Below the pieces are notes generated by a model that saw only the letters and a program-made list of their open reading frames with translations, did not search any database and was not told where the DNA came from. Position numbers and translations under genes: made by a program. This document shows, piece by piece, positions 18,855 through 27,458 of a stretch of 34,865 bases of DNA. Each line of letters opens with the position of its first letter. Position 1 is the first letter of the stretch. Source of the stretch: Thermoplasmata archaeon (GTDB taxonomy: Archaea; Thermoplasmatota; Thermoplasmata; Lutacidiplasmatales; UBA184); the NCBI GenBank assembly GCA_030037875.1, contig JASHPV010000093.1, forward strand, positions 1 to 34,865, given 5' to 3'.

Positions 18855-20636
18855 ATGTCGAAGCCCAGACTGGACCAACGCATCCAGTTCTGCGCAACCC
18901 GAGACGGGACCAGGATCGCGTGTGCCAAGACGGGCGAAGGTTACCCCATCGTTCGGGCCGCGCATTGGCTCACCCACCTAGAGTTCGACTTCGAAAGTCC
19001 GGTGTGGAATTATTGGATTCGGGAACTCTCCCGTTTCAATACGTACATCCGCTACGACGAGCGCGGATTCGGGCTGTCCGATTGGAACCCGACCGAGCTG
19101 AGCTTCGAGAGCTTCGTCAGCGACTTGGAGTCGGTGGTCGACTTCCTCGGCCTCCAGCGATTTGCCCTGCTAGGCGGTTCGCAAGGGGGCGCGGTTGGGA
19201 TAGCATATGCGGCCCGTCACCCAGAGCGCGTGAGCCACCTCATCCTGTACGCCTCCTTTGGAAGAGGCCTCAAAAAGATGGGGGGCCGGGAACAGGATCC
19301 CGGGGCGCTCGCGAGGTGGGAGTCCTTGACGCAAATGATCGAGCTGGGCTGGGGCCGGGAAAATCCCGCCTACCGTCAGCTGTTCACTTCTCTGTTCATG
19401 CCGGATGCGAACGCGGAGCAAGTGCGCTGGTTCAACGAACTCCAAAGGGTATCGTGCCCACCCAAGAACGCCGCCCGACTCCTCGAAATCCTCGCCGATA
19501 TTGACGTGGTCGATCTTCTTTCGAAAGTCTCTGTCCCCACCCTCGTCTTACATGCCCGCCACGACGAGGTGATCCCCTTCGAGGCGGGCCGAGGGTTAGC
19601 CGCTCGGATTCCGGGAGCCCGGTTCGTTCCCTTCGAGGGTCGGAATCACATTCTGCTTGAGTCAGATCCCGGGTGGGCTACATTCCTGCGTGAGATTCGT
19701 GAGTTTCTCGGTGTCGGAGTGGGAGGCGGCACGGAGGTCGTTCCGCTCGTCTCAGGGGAAGCCGGCGCTGAGCTGGCGTCTCAGCGTCTTCTAATTCAGA
19801 TGGAGGCGGTTCCTCTTTCAAGTTTTGCGATCGCCGGAAACTACGTTCGATACTCCTCCAACGTTCGCAGCGCTCTGAAGGACTGGAAACAGCGAGTCCT
19901 TGGGAGCTTGACCTCAGCCCGGCCAGGCATCGAGAACTACCTCATTTGGGGTTCACCGGGCAGCGGGAAGAGCTTCCTGATCCAAGAGGTAGCTCGATCG
20001 CAGGGCAACTCACTCCAGTTCGATGAAATCAACCTGGCGGAATGTGACGAGAGCAGTTTCGTCGCTCGGTTGCGAGAAGCGAGTGCGACAGATTGCCCAT
20101 GCCTTTGCTTGATTGACGAGGTCGACGCGAAGCCGGTCGACTCCTGGCCGTACGAACGGCTGCTCCCGTACCTAACTGGAAGCAACCGTCGGACGCCGCT
20201 GATCAATGTCCTCGCGGGAAGCTCAACGTCCGGCTTAGAAGAAATGAAGCAGCGAATCGCAGCTCGCCCGAAGGGCTCAGACCTCTTGAACCGCATTCCG
20301 GCGGACAACGAAATGGTGATCCCCGGTCTAGAGCCCGGGGATTCGGCTCTCGTCGTCCTGGCTCAATTGAAGCGGGCGGGAGCGAACCTCGGCCATCCCG
20401 TGCGCGAAGTCGAAAAGCTCGCGTTGTACTACATTCTCCTAAATCCGCGTCTTTCGAGTGCTCGGCAACTCGCCGAGTTCGCCCGCCAGTGCGTAGAGCG
20501 TCTTCCCCCGGCAGAGGACCGGGTGAAGTATGACCATCTCTTCCGCGCCGGAGATCCCGAGAACAAGGCGTTTTGGAACCGAGTCGAGCTCCAGCGCCCC
20601 GGCTTATCCGACGCTTTTGTCTCCATCAGTGATTGA
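18855..20636 (+). CDS. Alpha/beta hydrolase fused to a P-loop (AAA-like) ATPase domain
   Basis: N-terminal hydrolase: IRYDERGFGLSDW, LLGGSQGGAVGIAYAARHPERVSHLILYA (GxSxG), LVLHARHDEVIPFEAG, GRNHILLE. C-terminal ATPase: LIWGSPGSGKSFLIQEV (Walker A), CLCLIDEVDAKP (Walker B). ATG at 18855 preferred over the track TTG at 18774. Confidence 0.85.
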   Translation: MSKPRLDQRIQFCATRDGTRIACAKTGEGYPIVRAAHWLTHLEFDFESPVWNYWIRELSRFNTYIRYDERGFGLSDWNPTELSFESFVSDLESVVDFLGLQRFALLGGSQGGAVGIAYAARHPERVSHLILYASFGRGLKKMGGREQDPGALARWESLTQMIELGWGRENPAYRQLFTSLFMPDANAEQVRWFNELQRVSCPPKNAARLLEILADIDVVDLLSKVSVPTLVLHARHDEVIPFEAGRGLAARIPGARFVPFEGRNHILLESDPGWATFLREIREFLGVGVGGGTEVVPLVSGEAGAELASQRLLIQMEAVPLSSFAIAGNYVRYSSNVRSALKDWKQRVLGSLTSARPGIENYLIWGSPGSGKSFLIQEVARSQGNSLQFDEINLAECDESSFVARLREASATDCPCLCLIDEVDAKPVDSWPYERLLPYLTGSNRRTPLINVLAGSSTSGLEEMKQRIAARPKGSDLLNRIPADNEMVIPGLEPGDSALVVLAQLKRAGANLGHPVREVEKLALYYILLNPRLSSARQLAEFARQCVERLPPAEDRVKYDHLFRAGDPENKAFWNRVELQRPGLSDAFVSISD

Positions 20637-20858
20637 GGCCAAGGAACTCCTTCCCGATTCGCCCCTTCGAACGCGGCTCTCGCGTTAGGAACCCCCGCAT
20701 GCGGTCGAAGGGAGGGCCCCATAGAGGATTTCGTGCACACACCCCCGCGGGGGCAAGCCACGGGCTTTGGGTGACTAGAAGCGGGCGGAATCGGTTGATT
20801 GAATGGCCGAGACGGGCAATTCGTCAGTCGGGGAACGCGCTCTCCCCTAGGTGCATAG

Positions 20859-21350
20859 CTAGCGTGCGGGCGTCGAGTAGCTGTACCAACCTTGGAAGCC
20901 CACGGAGGCCGTATAGTTCGCCGAGGGGCCCATGGGAAATCCGGGGGCGCTAATCGACTGACTGATTGAGATCGTAAACGAATGGTTATCCGTCGTCCAA
21001 CCGCACGTTCCGAACGTGGCCGGACCCTCCCCGCACCCGACCAAGGTACCCCACGTTGCACTTGTCCCATTGGCCGCAAGAATCGACACTGCAACTCCCG
21101 GGCCGGTGGTGAGCCACCATCCGAATTCGAGGAGCGCTCCAATAGGTACTCCGGACTCCGTAAAGTTCTGCCAACTCACGATCGTCGACCAATTCACGAC
21201 CTTCGCAGTGATGAGGTGCTGGAATTCCACGACGTGGTCGATGGGAGCGTTGTAAATCCCGAGGAACGCAGCGCTCACGACCGCGAGGGCGACTCCGAGA
21301 GCGGCGACAACCGCAAGAAAGATCCGCAGATCGATCAGGATTCGCTTCAC
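20859..21350 (-). CDS. Hypothetical membrane-anchored/exported protein
   Basis: N-terminal TM (IFLAVVAALGVALAVVSAAFLGIY) followed by a Ser/Thr/Gly-rich extracellular-like domain. Confidence 0.6.
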   Translation of the reverse strand: MKRILIDLRIFLAVVAALGVALAVVSAAFLGIYNAPIDHVVEFQHLITAKVVNWSTIVSWQNFTESGVPIGALLEFGWWLTTGPGVAVSILAANGTSATWGTLVGCGEGPATFGTCGWTTDNHSFTISISQSISAPGFPMGPSANYTASVGFQGWYSYSTPAR

Positions 21351-21619
21351 AGTTCACCCTCCCGCGCTGCCAATTTCAGGCTAAGACCAAAGGTAGCTCT
21401 TCCGTCAAGGCGGCTGAACGCAGACGAATCACCTTCAGCGCTGACTGTCGCGACGGGTGCGGGACACTCCCAAGAGCGCTAGATGTTCCGCGCACCTCTG
21501 CCCGTCGGACAGCACGGCGGGACTAGGAGGTATGAGGGTCGTGAGGGAGGCGTCCGGGGTCCTTTGGCAGTAAACCACCCCTTCCCCACGTCGACTTCGC
21601 GCTGGCAACATCCCCGAGC

Positions 21620-21777
21620 GCAAGTAACGAAGGGAACGCAGACCGGCTCATGGACCCGAACCCTTAGTTCAAGTCCGTCCGGTGGGTGTTATTCCGCGCC
21701 CCTGCCTCATCCTCTCTGGCGCCGGAGGGTGCACCTGACCGGTCTGGGACCCCAGCCGGGACAACCCCCTGTGTTCT
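21620..21777 (+). repeat. Repeat R1: left arm + tRNA-Thr 3'-end core + right arm
   Basis: ggacccgaac-CCTTA-GTTCAAGTCC-gtccggtggg: dyad at 21652-21676. Right arm matches R0 (21667-21777), left arm matches R2 (21620-21666). Confidence 0.85.
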
Positions 21778-21929
21778 AAGGGTCCAACGTACCAAGCCTG
21801 TGCTATTTGGAAGTCAACGCCCGCGATTCGCGCATCACGAATATCCGGTCGGTTGAAGGCGTTCCTGAATGAAAAATTTGAATGAGATTCGACTGCCTCA
21901 GGGCACTGGAAGGTGGGACGGAAGCAGCA

Positions 21930-22502
21930 CTAGCGTCGGTGTCCCCGGGCGTGACGACCACGCCCCGCCCGGAGGACCCTATACTCGGACTTGACCAACC
22001 CTCGGGGAAACGCCTCGGTAGAAACGTGCCTCAGCCGAAGGTCATGAGGCAGCTCCCCGAAGAGAGGTACCCCTTGCCCAATCAGCACCGGGAATCGGTT
22101 GACGATGATCCTATCGATGAGCCCCGCCCTCAGAAAGGCTTGAATCGTCTTGCCGCCGTCGACATAGATGTGCCGAACCCCGCGCTTTTGGAGAAGAGCC
22201 ACCGCTTTCTCCGGTGAGCAGTTCAGCACCTCGCATTTCGCCGTCTTCGGGATTCTCACCCGGCTCGGCTTGTGAGATAGTACGATCACCGGCTTTTCGT
22301 AGGGCCAGCGCCCACCGGTCCGTCGCATCCAGCCGAGCACCCACTTGTAGGTCTTTCGTCCGATGACGCACGCGTCGATCGTCGCGATGAAGTCCTCGTA
22401 GCCGTTCGGATCCCCGCCGACGGTCGGAAGGAAGTCTAAGCTGCCGTTCTTTCGAGCGATGAAACCATCGAGGCTCGTCCCGACGAACACAGAGGCGCGC
22501 AT
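21930..22502 (-). CDS. Dihydrofolate reductase / RibD C-terminal family protein
   Basis: MRASVFVGTSLDGFIARKNGSLDFL...CVIGRKTYKWVLG...YEKPVIVLSHKPSR...VRHIYVDGGKTIQAFLRAGLIDRIIVNRFPVLIGQGVPLFGEL. Confidence 0.9.
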   Translation of the reverse strand: MRASVFVGTSLDGFIARKNGSLDFLPTVGGDPNGYEDFIATIDACVIGRKTYKWVLGWMRRTGGRWPYEKPVIVLSHKPSRVRIPKTAKCEVLNCSPEKAVALLQKRGVRHIYVDGGKTIQAFLRAGLIDRIIVNRFPVLIGQGVPLFGELPHDLRLRHVSTEAFPRGLVKSEYRVLRAGRGRHARGHRR

Positions 22503-22864
22503 GGAACGTGGAGAAGCAGGCGGCTAATGAACCCGTACCACTCGGACGAGGGCAGAATAGCGGCCTCAGACCTCCTTTCGTCGCTCCTTCGAAGGCGTCT
22601 GCGGAGCGGACCAACCTGACATGGATCTTCCGACGGCCGGGGCAGGAAAACACAGTTTCAGGATCCTCGGCCGCATCCGGTAGCCGAACGGGGTTCAGGA
22701 GGCTGCCGAGCGAACTCGCGTTCAAGGTTGTCGAGAACTCCGCACAGAGGACGGCGCTGTCCATATCGCTCGACTCGACGCCCCGTGTAGGCTCGGCGTT
22801 TGCCGGTGGGGGGATATACGCACCCCTTTCGCAGGTTGATTTTGGGCAGGCCACGTATCACAGT

Positions 22865-22934
22865 GCGAGTAAGGGAAGAGAAGCTGGCAGACACGCGGAC
22901 TTGAACCCTTAGTTCAGGTCCCTCCGGTGGCTGG
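22865..22934 (+). repeat. Repeat R2: left arm + tRNA-Thr 3'-end core
   Basis: GGACTTGAAC-CCTTA-GTTCAGGTCC (10-bp stem, one wobble; 22897-22921) followed by CTCCGGTGGCTGG. Left 47 nt align ungapped to R1 (about 31/47). Confidence 0.85.
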
Positions 22935-22975
22935 TCTTCAAGCCCCGGACCACTGTCGTAGCGCAGCGACCCCCG

Positions 22976-24223
22976 ATGCAGATCTCGAAAGAAACCGAGC
23001 GACGATTTGTGCTCGGCCTGCAGGGGCTTTGGCCAGGGCGCCGCTGGAGCGGCGTTCAGGGAGTACGCGATGCACTCCTTCAGTGTCGCCGTATCCAGGT
23101 AGACCCGCTCGACATCGTCGGACGGAACCACGACCTGGTGCTCGCGAGCCGGGTGGAAGGATATCGACCCGTGGACCTCGAAAGGGTGCTCTACGAGGAG
23201 CGAACAGCGTTCGAGCACGGCGGGAACCTGAACATCTACCCGCGAGAGCGGCTCGCCCTACAGTGGTCTTGGGTCTACCACGAAGGACTCCCGGTTCGAT
23301 GGGAGGAATGGGGACGCGCCCACTCCGCGACGGTCCGTCGCGTTCGAGGGAGGATCGACCGAGGTGGCCCTTCCGGAGCCGGCGACTGGGCCGGCGGCGA
23401 GCCGGTCGAAGAATATCGATCCCGTCGACTCGAAGGGTTGGCGCTCCATTACATGTGGCGCCGCTTCGACGTCATGATCCACCACCGCGAGGGGAACCGG
23501 AAATTCTACGACCGCACCGAGCGCCTGTTCGGACGCCTTCCGGCGCCGATCTCGAGAGAAGAGACCAGGGCCGACCTCGCGCTTGAGACGCTTGGATGGC
23601 TGGGGCTGTCTGGCCATGACGGAACCCAGTTCCTGAGGATTCAGGAGGAGGGCCGCGGCCGCTCCCGTCTCTCGAAACGGCAGCTTAGGGACGGCCTAAC
23701 GGCCTCGGGACGCCTGACGGAAGTCCTCGTGGAGGGCCATCACGAATCTTCGGTGCTCAGGACTGAGGACCTCCCGTTTCTCGAGACCGTCGCCCAAGGA
23801 GAGATACCGAGGTCCTGGCAGACCCACGCCACCGAGCCCGAGACAACGTTCCTAGCTCCGCTTGACGTCACCTCGGCGCACGGTCGTTCCGAAATGCTGT
23901 TCGGCTTCGAGAATCCTTTCGAAGTCTACAAGCCCCCGTCCCAACGTCGATGGGGCTACTACGTCCTGCCAGTGCTGTTAGGGGACCGACTCGTCGGTCG
24001 CATTGAGCCGGTTCGGGACAAAATCGCGCACTCCTTACGAATAAGCCGAGCCTGGTGGGAGAAGGGCGCGAGACCGGGCGAGATCGTCAAGCCATTCTCT
24101 CGCGGTCTCGATCGGTTCGCTCGCTACCTCGAAGCACCCAACGTTATATTGGGCGAGATCGGCTCGCCCCGGTTCCGGGACGCTGTGGCGAGGGAACTTC
24201 GCCGGCTTGCCAATGGATGTTAG
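22976..24223 (+). CDS. Winged-helix DNA-binding domain protein, YcaQ/HTH_42-like
   Basis: GLQGLWPGRRWSGVQGVRDALLQCRRIQVDPLDIVGRNHDLVLASRVEGYRPVDLERVLYEERTAFEHGGNLNIYPRERLALQW...HYMWRRFDVMIHHREGNRKFYDRTERL...VLPVLLGDRLVGRIEPVRD. Confidence 0.8.
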   Translation: MQISKETERRFVLGLQGLWPGRRWSGVQGVRDALLQCRRIQVDPLDIVGRNHDLVLASRVEGYRPVDLERVLYEERTAFEHGGNLNIYPRERLALQWSWVYHEGLPVRWEEWGRAHSATVRRVRGRIDRGGPSGAGDWAGGEPVEEYRSRRLEGLALHYMWRRFDVMIHHREGNRKFYDRTERLFGRLPAPISREETRADLALETLGWLGLSGHDGTQFLRIQEEGRGRSRLSKRQLRDGLTASGRLTEVLVEGHHESSVLRTEDLPFLETVAQGEIPRSWQTHATEPETTFLAPLDVTSAHGRSEMLFGFENPFEVYKPPSQRRWGYYVLPVLLGDRLVGRIEPVRDKIAHSLRISRAWWEKGARPGEIVKPFSRGLDRFARYLEAPNVILGEIGSPRFRDAVARELRRLANGC

Positions 24224-24385
24224 TGCGGTCCTTCCACAGGAGGCCTCCCGCCCCCAAGCGCTCGTGGTCGTTGTGAGTCTCGTGGCCGGAGTGATTCCCT
24301 CCGGATTCGGAACCATTGTATTGGCGGTAGGACTTGCCCGGTTGTCAAACAGCGAACCGCAACCCCTCGGCAGCAGGAGGAATCT

Positions 24386-25324
24386 GTGGAGAACCTTGGG
24401 TCGCCGAACAGAATGGGAGATTCCAACCCGACGAAACTTCCGAGATTTACCCCCCGGACCATCCCTCGACTGCTGAAGATCCGCCCCTACATCCTCAACT
24501 TCTGGGGGTTGGGCCTCCGATATTTGGTCAACGGTCGGAACCGCTCCGGGTACGACGTCAAGGTTGGCGGGGCCCGACCCCAGTCCCTGCACTGTTCAGA
24601 CCGGGCCGAGCTTGCCTTCGTCATCTACAGTGCCTACTTCGGCGTCACGCTCCTGCCCGACTCGGAGGTCGCTCCGCACGTCGAGCATCTTCTGGGTCGG
24701 TTTCGTTACATTCGGGAACGGTTGGAGAGCAAGTTTACGACTGATCAAATTCGGCTGTATTCCACGGGGGGATGGCCTGGATTCAAGGAAGCGGCCCTCT
24801 ATGCCTTGATTCGACGCGTTCGCCCCCTCGAAGTGATCGAAACCGGAGTGGGTCAAGGAATCTCCTCCACCTTCATTCTTGACGCGCTTCACGAGAACGG
24901 GAGAGGGCACCTGACATCCATCGACCTTCCCAACTTCGACCCGTCTGGGTACCGGTACGGGGACGGCACTGTAGACCGTGTGTTTGTACCGACTGAATTG
25001 GGCGCAGGGTGGCTCGTGCCGGAAGTTCTACGAAGCCGTTGGACCTTGCTCATCGGTCCGTCTCAGGACGTTCTCCCAACGCTGTCGATTCGACCCCAGG
25101 TGTTCCTCCACGATTCCATGCACACGTACGAGCACATGAAAATGGAGTTCGAGTGGGCCTGGAGTCGCCTCCCTATGGGGGGCCTCCTGGTTAGCGATGA
25201 CATCTCATGGAACAAGGCGTTCCCTGATTTTCTAGTGGCCCATGCGCCTGAGGCGGTACCTCTGTGCGTGGAAGAAGTCGGGGTGGCCCTCCGCGCAGTC
25301 CCTCCATCCGAGATCTCAGTGTAG
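24386..25324 (+). CDS. Class I SAM-dependent methyltransferase (Methyltransf_24/CmcI-like)
   Basis: RPLEVIETGVGQGISSTFILDALHENGRGHLTSIDLP...LLIGPSQDVLPTL...VFLHDSMHTYEHMKMEFEWAWSRLPMGGLLVSDDI. Confidence 0.75.
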   Translation: MENLGSPNRMGDSNPTKLPRFTPRTIPRLLKIRPYILNFWGLGLRYLVNGRNRSGYDVKVGGARPQSLHCSDRAELAFVIYSAYFGVTLLPDSEVAPHVEHLLGRFRYIRERLESKFTTDQIRLYSTGGWPGFKEAALYALIRRVRPLEVIETGVGQGISSTFILDALHENGRGHLTSIDLPNFDPSGYRYGDGTVDRVFVPTELGAGWLVPEVLRSRWTLLIGPSQDVLPTLSIRPQVFLHDSMHTYEHMKMEFEWAWSRLPMGGLLVSDDISWNKAFPDFLVAHAPEAVPLCVEEVGVALRAVPPSEISV

Positions 25325-25475
25325 GTCCGCTTCCCACTTGGCTGGCGGATGCGATTTGACCTTGCAAGCATCCGGTCGGGAGCGGGCATCGACCCCAAAG
25401 CTTCCCTTTTCCCACCTTGGCTTTGCACCGGCAAGGTCCTTTTGCGAACGGAGGGAGGGAAACACCGGCGGTCTT

Positions 25476-25515
25476 GGGAGCTCGAACTCTGGGTTCGACT
25501 CTCCCCGGTGGTTGG
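25476..25515 (+). repeat. Repeat R3: degenerate tRNA 3'-end/dyad copy
   Basis: GGGAGCTCGAAC-TCTGG-GTTCGACTCTCCC with a bulge, then CGGTGGTTGG. Confidence 0.7.
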
Positions 25516-25603
25516 CCCTTATGTGATGACGTGAGAGCTCGTTGGGTTGGTTGATCTATCTCCCACCCACTTGCTTTTGACCGAGCGGGCGGTTTCCATA
25601 GCC

Positions 25604-25960
25604 ATGAGTACGAACAAGACGATCGTCGAGAGATACATGGCAAGCACGGACCGCACGAAGGTCGGCCCCCTACTGGCCGACGATGTGGAGTGGATCGAGT
25701 GGGGCAATGGAGTCCCCCCAACCGGAGTGCGAACGCGAGGAAAGGCCGCGTTCATTCAGAATTTTGGGAACGATGAACTTCGGTCGGAGGTCAGCCGGAT
25801 GACCGAGCAAGGCAACGTGGTCGTTGTGGAGGGCACGGCTCACGTCCACAAGAAGGACGGCACCCACCTGTCCGTTCGGTTTTGCGACATCTTCGAGCTC
25901 GAGAGCGGCAAAGTGAAGCGGCTGAACTCGTTCGGGGCGCTGATCAAGGACTCCGCCTAA
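25604..25960 (+). CDS. SnoaL-like/NTF2-fold protein
   Basis: MSTNKTIVERYMASTDRTKVGPLLADDVEWIEWGNGVPPTGVRTRGKAAFIQNF...VVVEGTAHVHKKDGTHLSVRFCDIFELESGKVKRLNSF. Confidence 0.82.
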   Translation: MSTNKTIVERYMASTDRTKVGPLLADDVEWIEWGNGVPPTGVRTRGKAAFIQNFGNDELRSEVSRMTEQGNVVVVEGTAHVHKKDGTHLSVRFCDIFELESGKVKRLNSFGALIKDSA

Positions 25961-26063
25961 GCGAACCAAGGGAATGTCCGGGTCGATTGGCACCCAAGGG
26001 GAATCCCCGAAGCTACTCGTCGGGCACCGATGAGCCTAGGTTTCCCGTTTCGCGATGGCACCC

Positions 26064-26597
26064 CTATCTTGGAGGATTATCCTTGATCCGACCGACATCG
26101 TGCGCCCATCGGATCCAGTTGTAGATTGGCGCTTCGACGTCGATCTGCCAGAGGAGGGCATTCAGCTCGCCCAGGTGCTGGAGCTCCTCTTCGACCAAAT
26201 GCCATAGAACCTCACGGACCGGGATGTCGCAATCATGGTCCGACCCGGGGCCTTTCGGTCTGGCAATCGTACGATCTAAGTCGCTCTCCCGCAAGGCGGC
26301 CATGAACCGCCCGATGTGTGTCTGGAGGTACGTCTCGAACTCCTTCAGCTGCGCGACTGTAGGGGGATCACCGATTTCCGGCTCGGGAGGCGGGAATGCG
26401 TCCGGCGAGCAGTTCTTTATCCAGAAGTATAGCGCCCCCGAAGAATGCGCTAGGATGTCGACAAGCGACGGGTAGGACGCACCCCGGTCACGAGAGAGCT
26501 CCTGGGGTGGAAGCTTTGCGAATGTCTCCAGGTAGCCGCCGCGCGAGGCGGCAAGGTAGTCGAACCACTCCCGCAGCGTATCCAGCTCGGAGACCAT
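26064..26597 (-). CDS. DinB/DfsB-like superfamily protein
   Basis: REWFDYLAASRGGYLETFAKLPPQELSRDRGASYPSLVDILAHSSGALYFWIKN...REVLWHLVEEELQHLGELNALLWQ: four-helix, His-rich DinB pattern. Confidence 0.78.
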   Translation of the reverse strand: MVSELDTLREWFDYLAASRGGYLETFAKLPPQELSRDRGASYPSLVDILAHSSGALYFWIKNCSPDAFPPPEPEIGDPPTVAQLKEFETYLQTHIGRFMAALRESDLDRTIARPKGPGSDHDCDIPVREVLWHLVEEELQHLGELNALLWQIDVEAPIYNWIRWAHDVGRIKDNPPR

Positions 26598-26684
26598 GTC
26601 GATGCTCGGTCAGACTCTCATCGTAAAGAGGCCTTTCATGGAGGAGGGTGGAACGGGGTAGGACAGCCGGCATGCCTCAGCTGT

Positions 26685-26723
26685 GGGGAGTTGAACGGAG
26701 CGTTTACTCTCCTCCGGTGGCGG
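26685..26723 (+). repeat. Repeat R4: degenerate tRNA 3'-end/dyad copy
   Basis: GGGGAGTTGAAC-GGAGC-GTTTACTCTCC with a bulge like R3, then TCCGGTGGCGG. Confidence 0.68.
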
Positions 26724-26982
26724 CCAATTTTCGGGAGTCCCACGGCTCGCGATATGCCGCGCGGGTCGCTTCGCTCACAACTTCGGGGTCGTCGTTGGCA
26801 AGATCGCGTCCACTTTCAAAGCAGAACCAGAAACTGGGACCTGGGTTCCGGGTGGAAACCGCAGACTTGCTACATCGCCGTCGGCAAAGGTCACAGCTCA
26901 TGTAGGATGCCGGGAAGATTTGGTATACCGTTTCAACACCCCAAAGCCGGGTTAAGTTCCGCGATCGATCAGTCGTGGATCC

Positions 26983-27411
26983 ATGAAGCCTCGTGTGACC
27001 GTGCTTACGCTCGGAGTGGACGATCTGGACCGCGCGCTTCGATTTTACCGGGAGGGCCTAGGGCTGGATACGGAAGGAATAGTTGGCGCTGAACTCGAGC
27101 ACGGAGCGGTCGTGTTTTTTTCTTTGCAAGGAAATCTAATGCTCGCGCTCTATCCCCGGAAGGAAATCGCGTGGGATGCGAGGGTCGAGGCGCAGCCGAG
27201 GAGTTCGACGGAGTTCACCATCGGTCACAATGTCAACAGCAAAGAGGAAGTGAACGACGTGATGACCCAAGCTCGGGCGGCCGGCGCACAAATCGCGAAA
27301 CCCGCCGGGCCGACATTCTGGGGAGGCTACGCGGGTTATTTTCTCGACCCCGACGGACACCTGTGGGAAATCGCCTGGAACCCCGAACTCCGGGTCGAAG
27401 AGGGCCCGTAG
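26983..27411 (+). CDS. VOC (glyoxalase/bleomycin-resistance) family protein
   Basis: MKPRVTVLTLGVDDLDRALRFYREGLGLDTEGI...AGAQIAKPAGPTFWGGYAGYFLDPDGHLWEIAWNP. Confidence 0.92.
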   Translation: MKPRVTVLTLGVDDLDRALRFYREGLGLDTEGIVGAELEHGAVVFFSLQGNLMLALYPRKEIAWDARVEAQPRSSTEFTIGHNVNSKEEVNDVMTQARAAGAQIAKPAGPTFWGGYAGYFLDPDGHLWEIAWNPELRVEEGP

Positions 27412-27458
27412 GTCGGGACTCACAGGTCACCCCCGAGCGTCGAAGGTGGCTCTTCGCC

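Noticed and set aside
20742-20753. Perfect palindrome CCCCCGCGGGGG after the hydrolase-ATPase gene
   Set aside because: A short GC-only palindrome is expected at this base composition, with no T-tract or second copy to support a terminator or operator.
22508-22912. 134-aa plus-strand ORF upstream of R2
   Set aside because: No recognisable motif and ends inside the R2 repeat; coding status not supportable.
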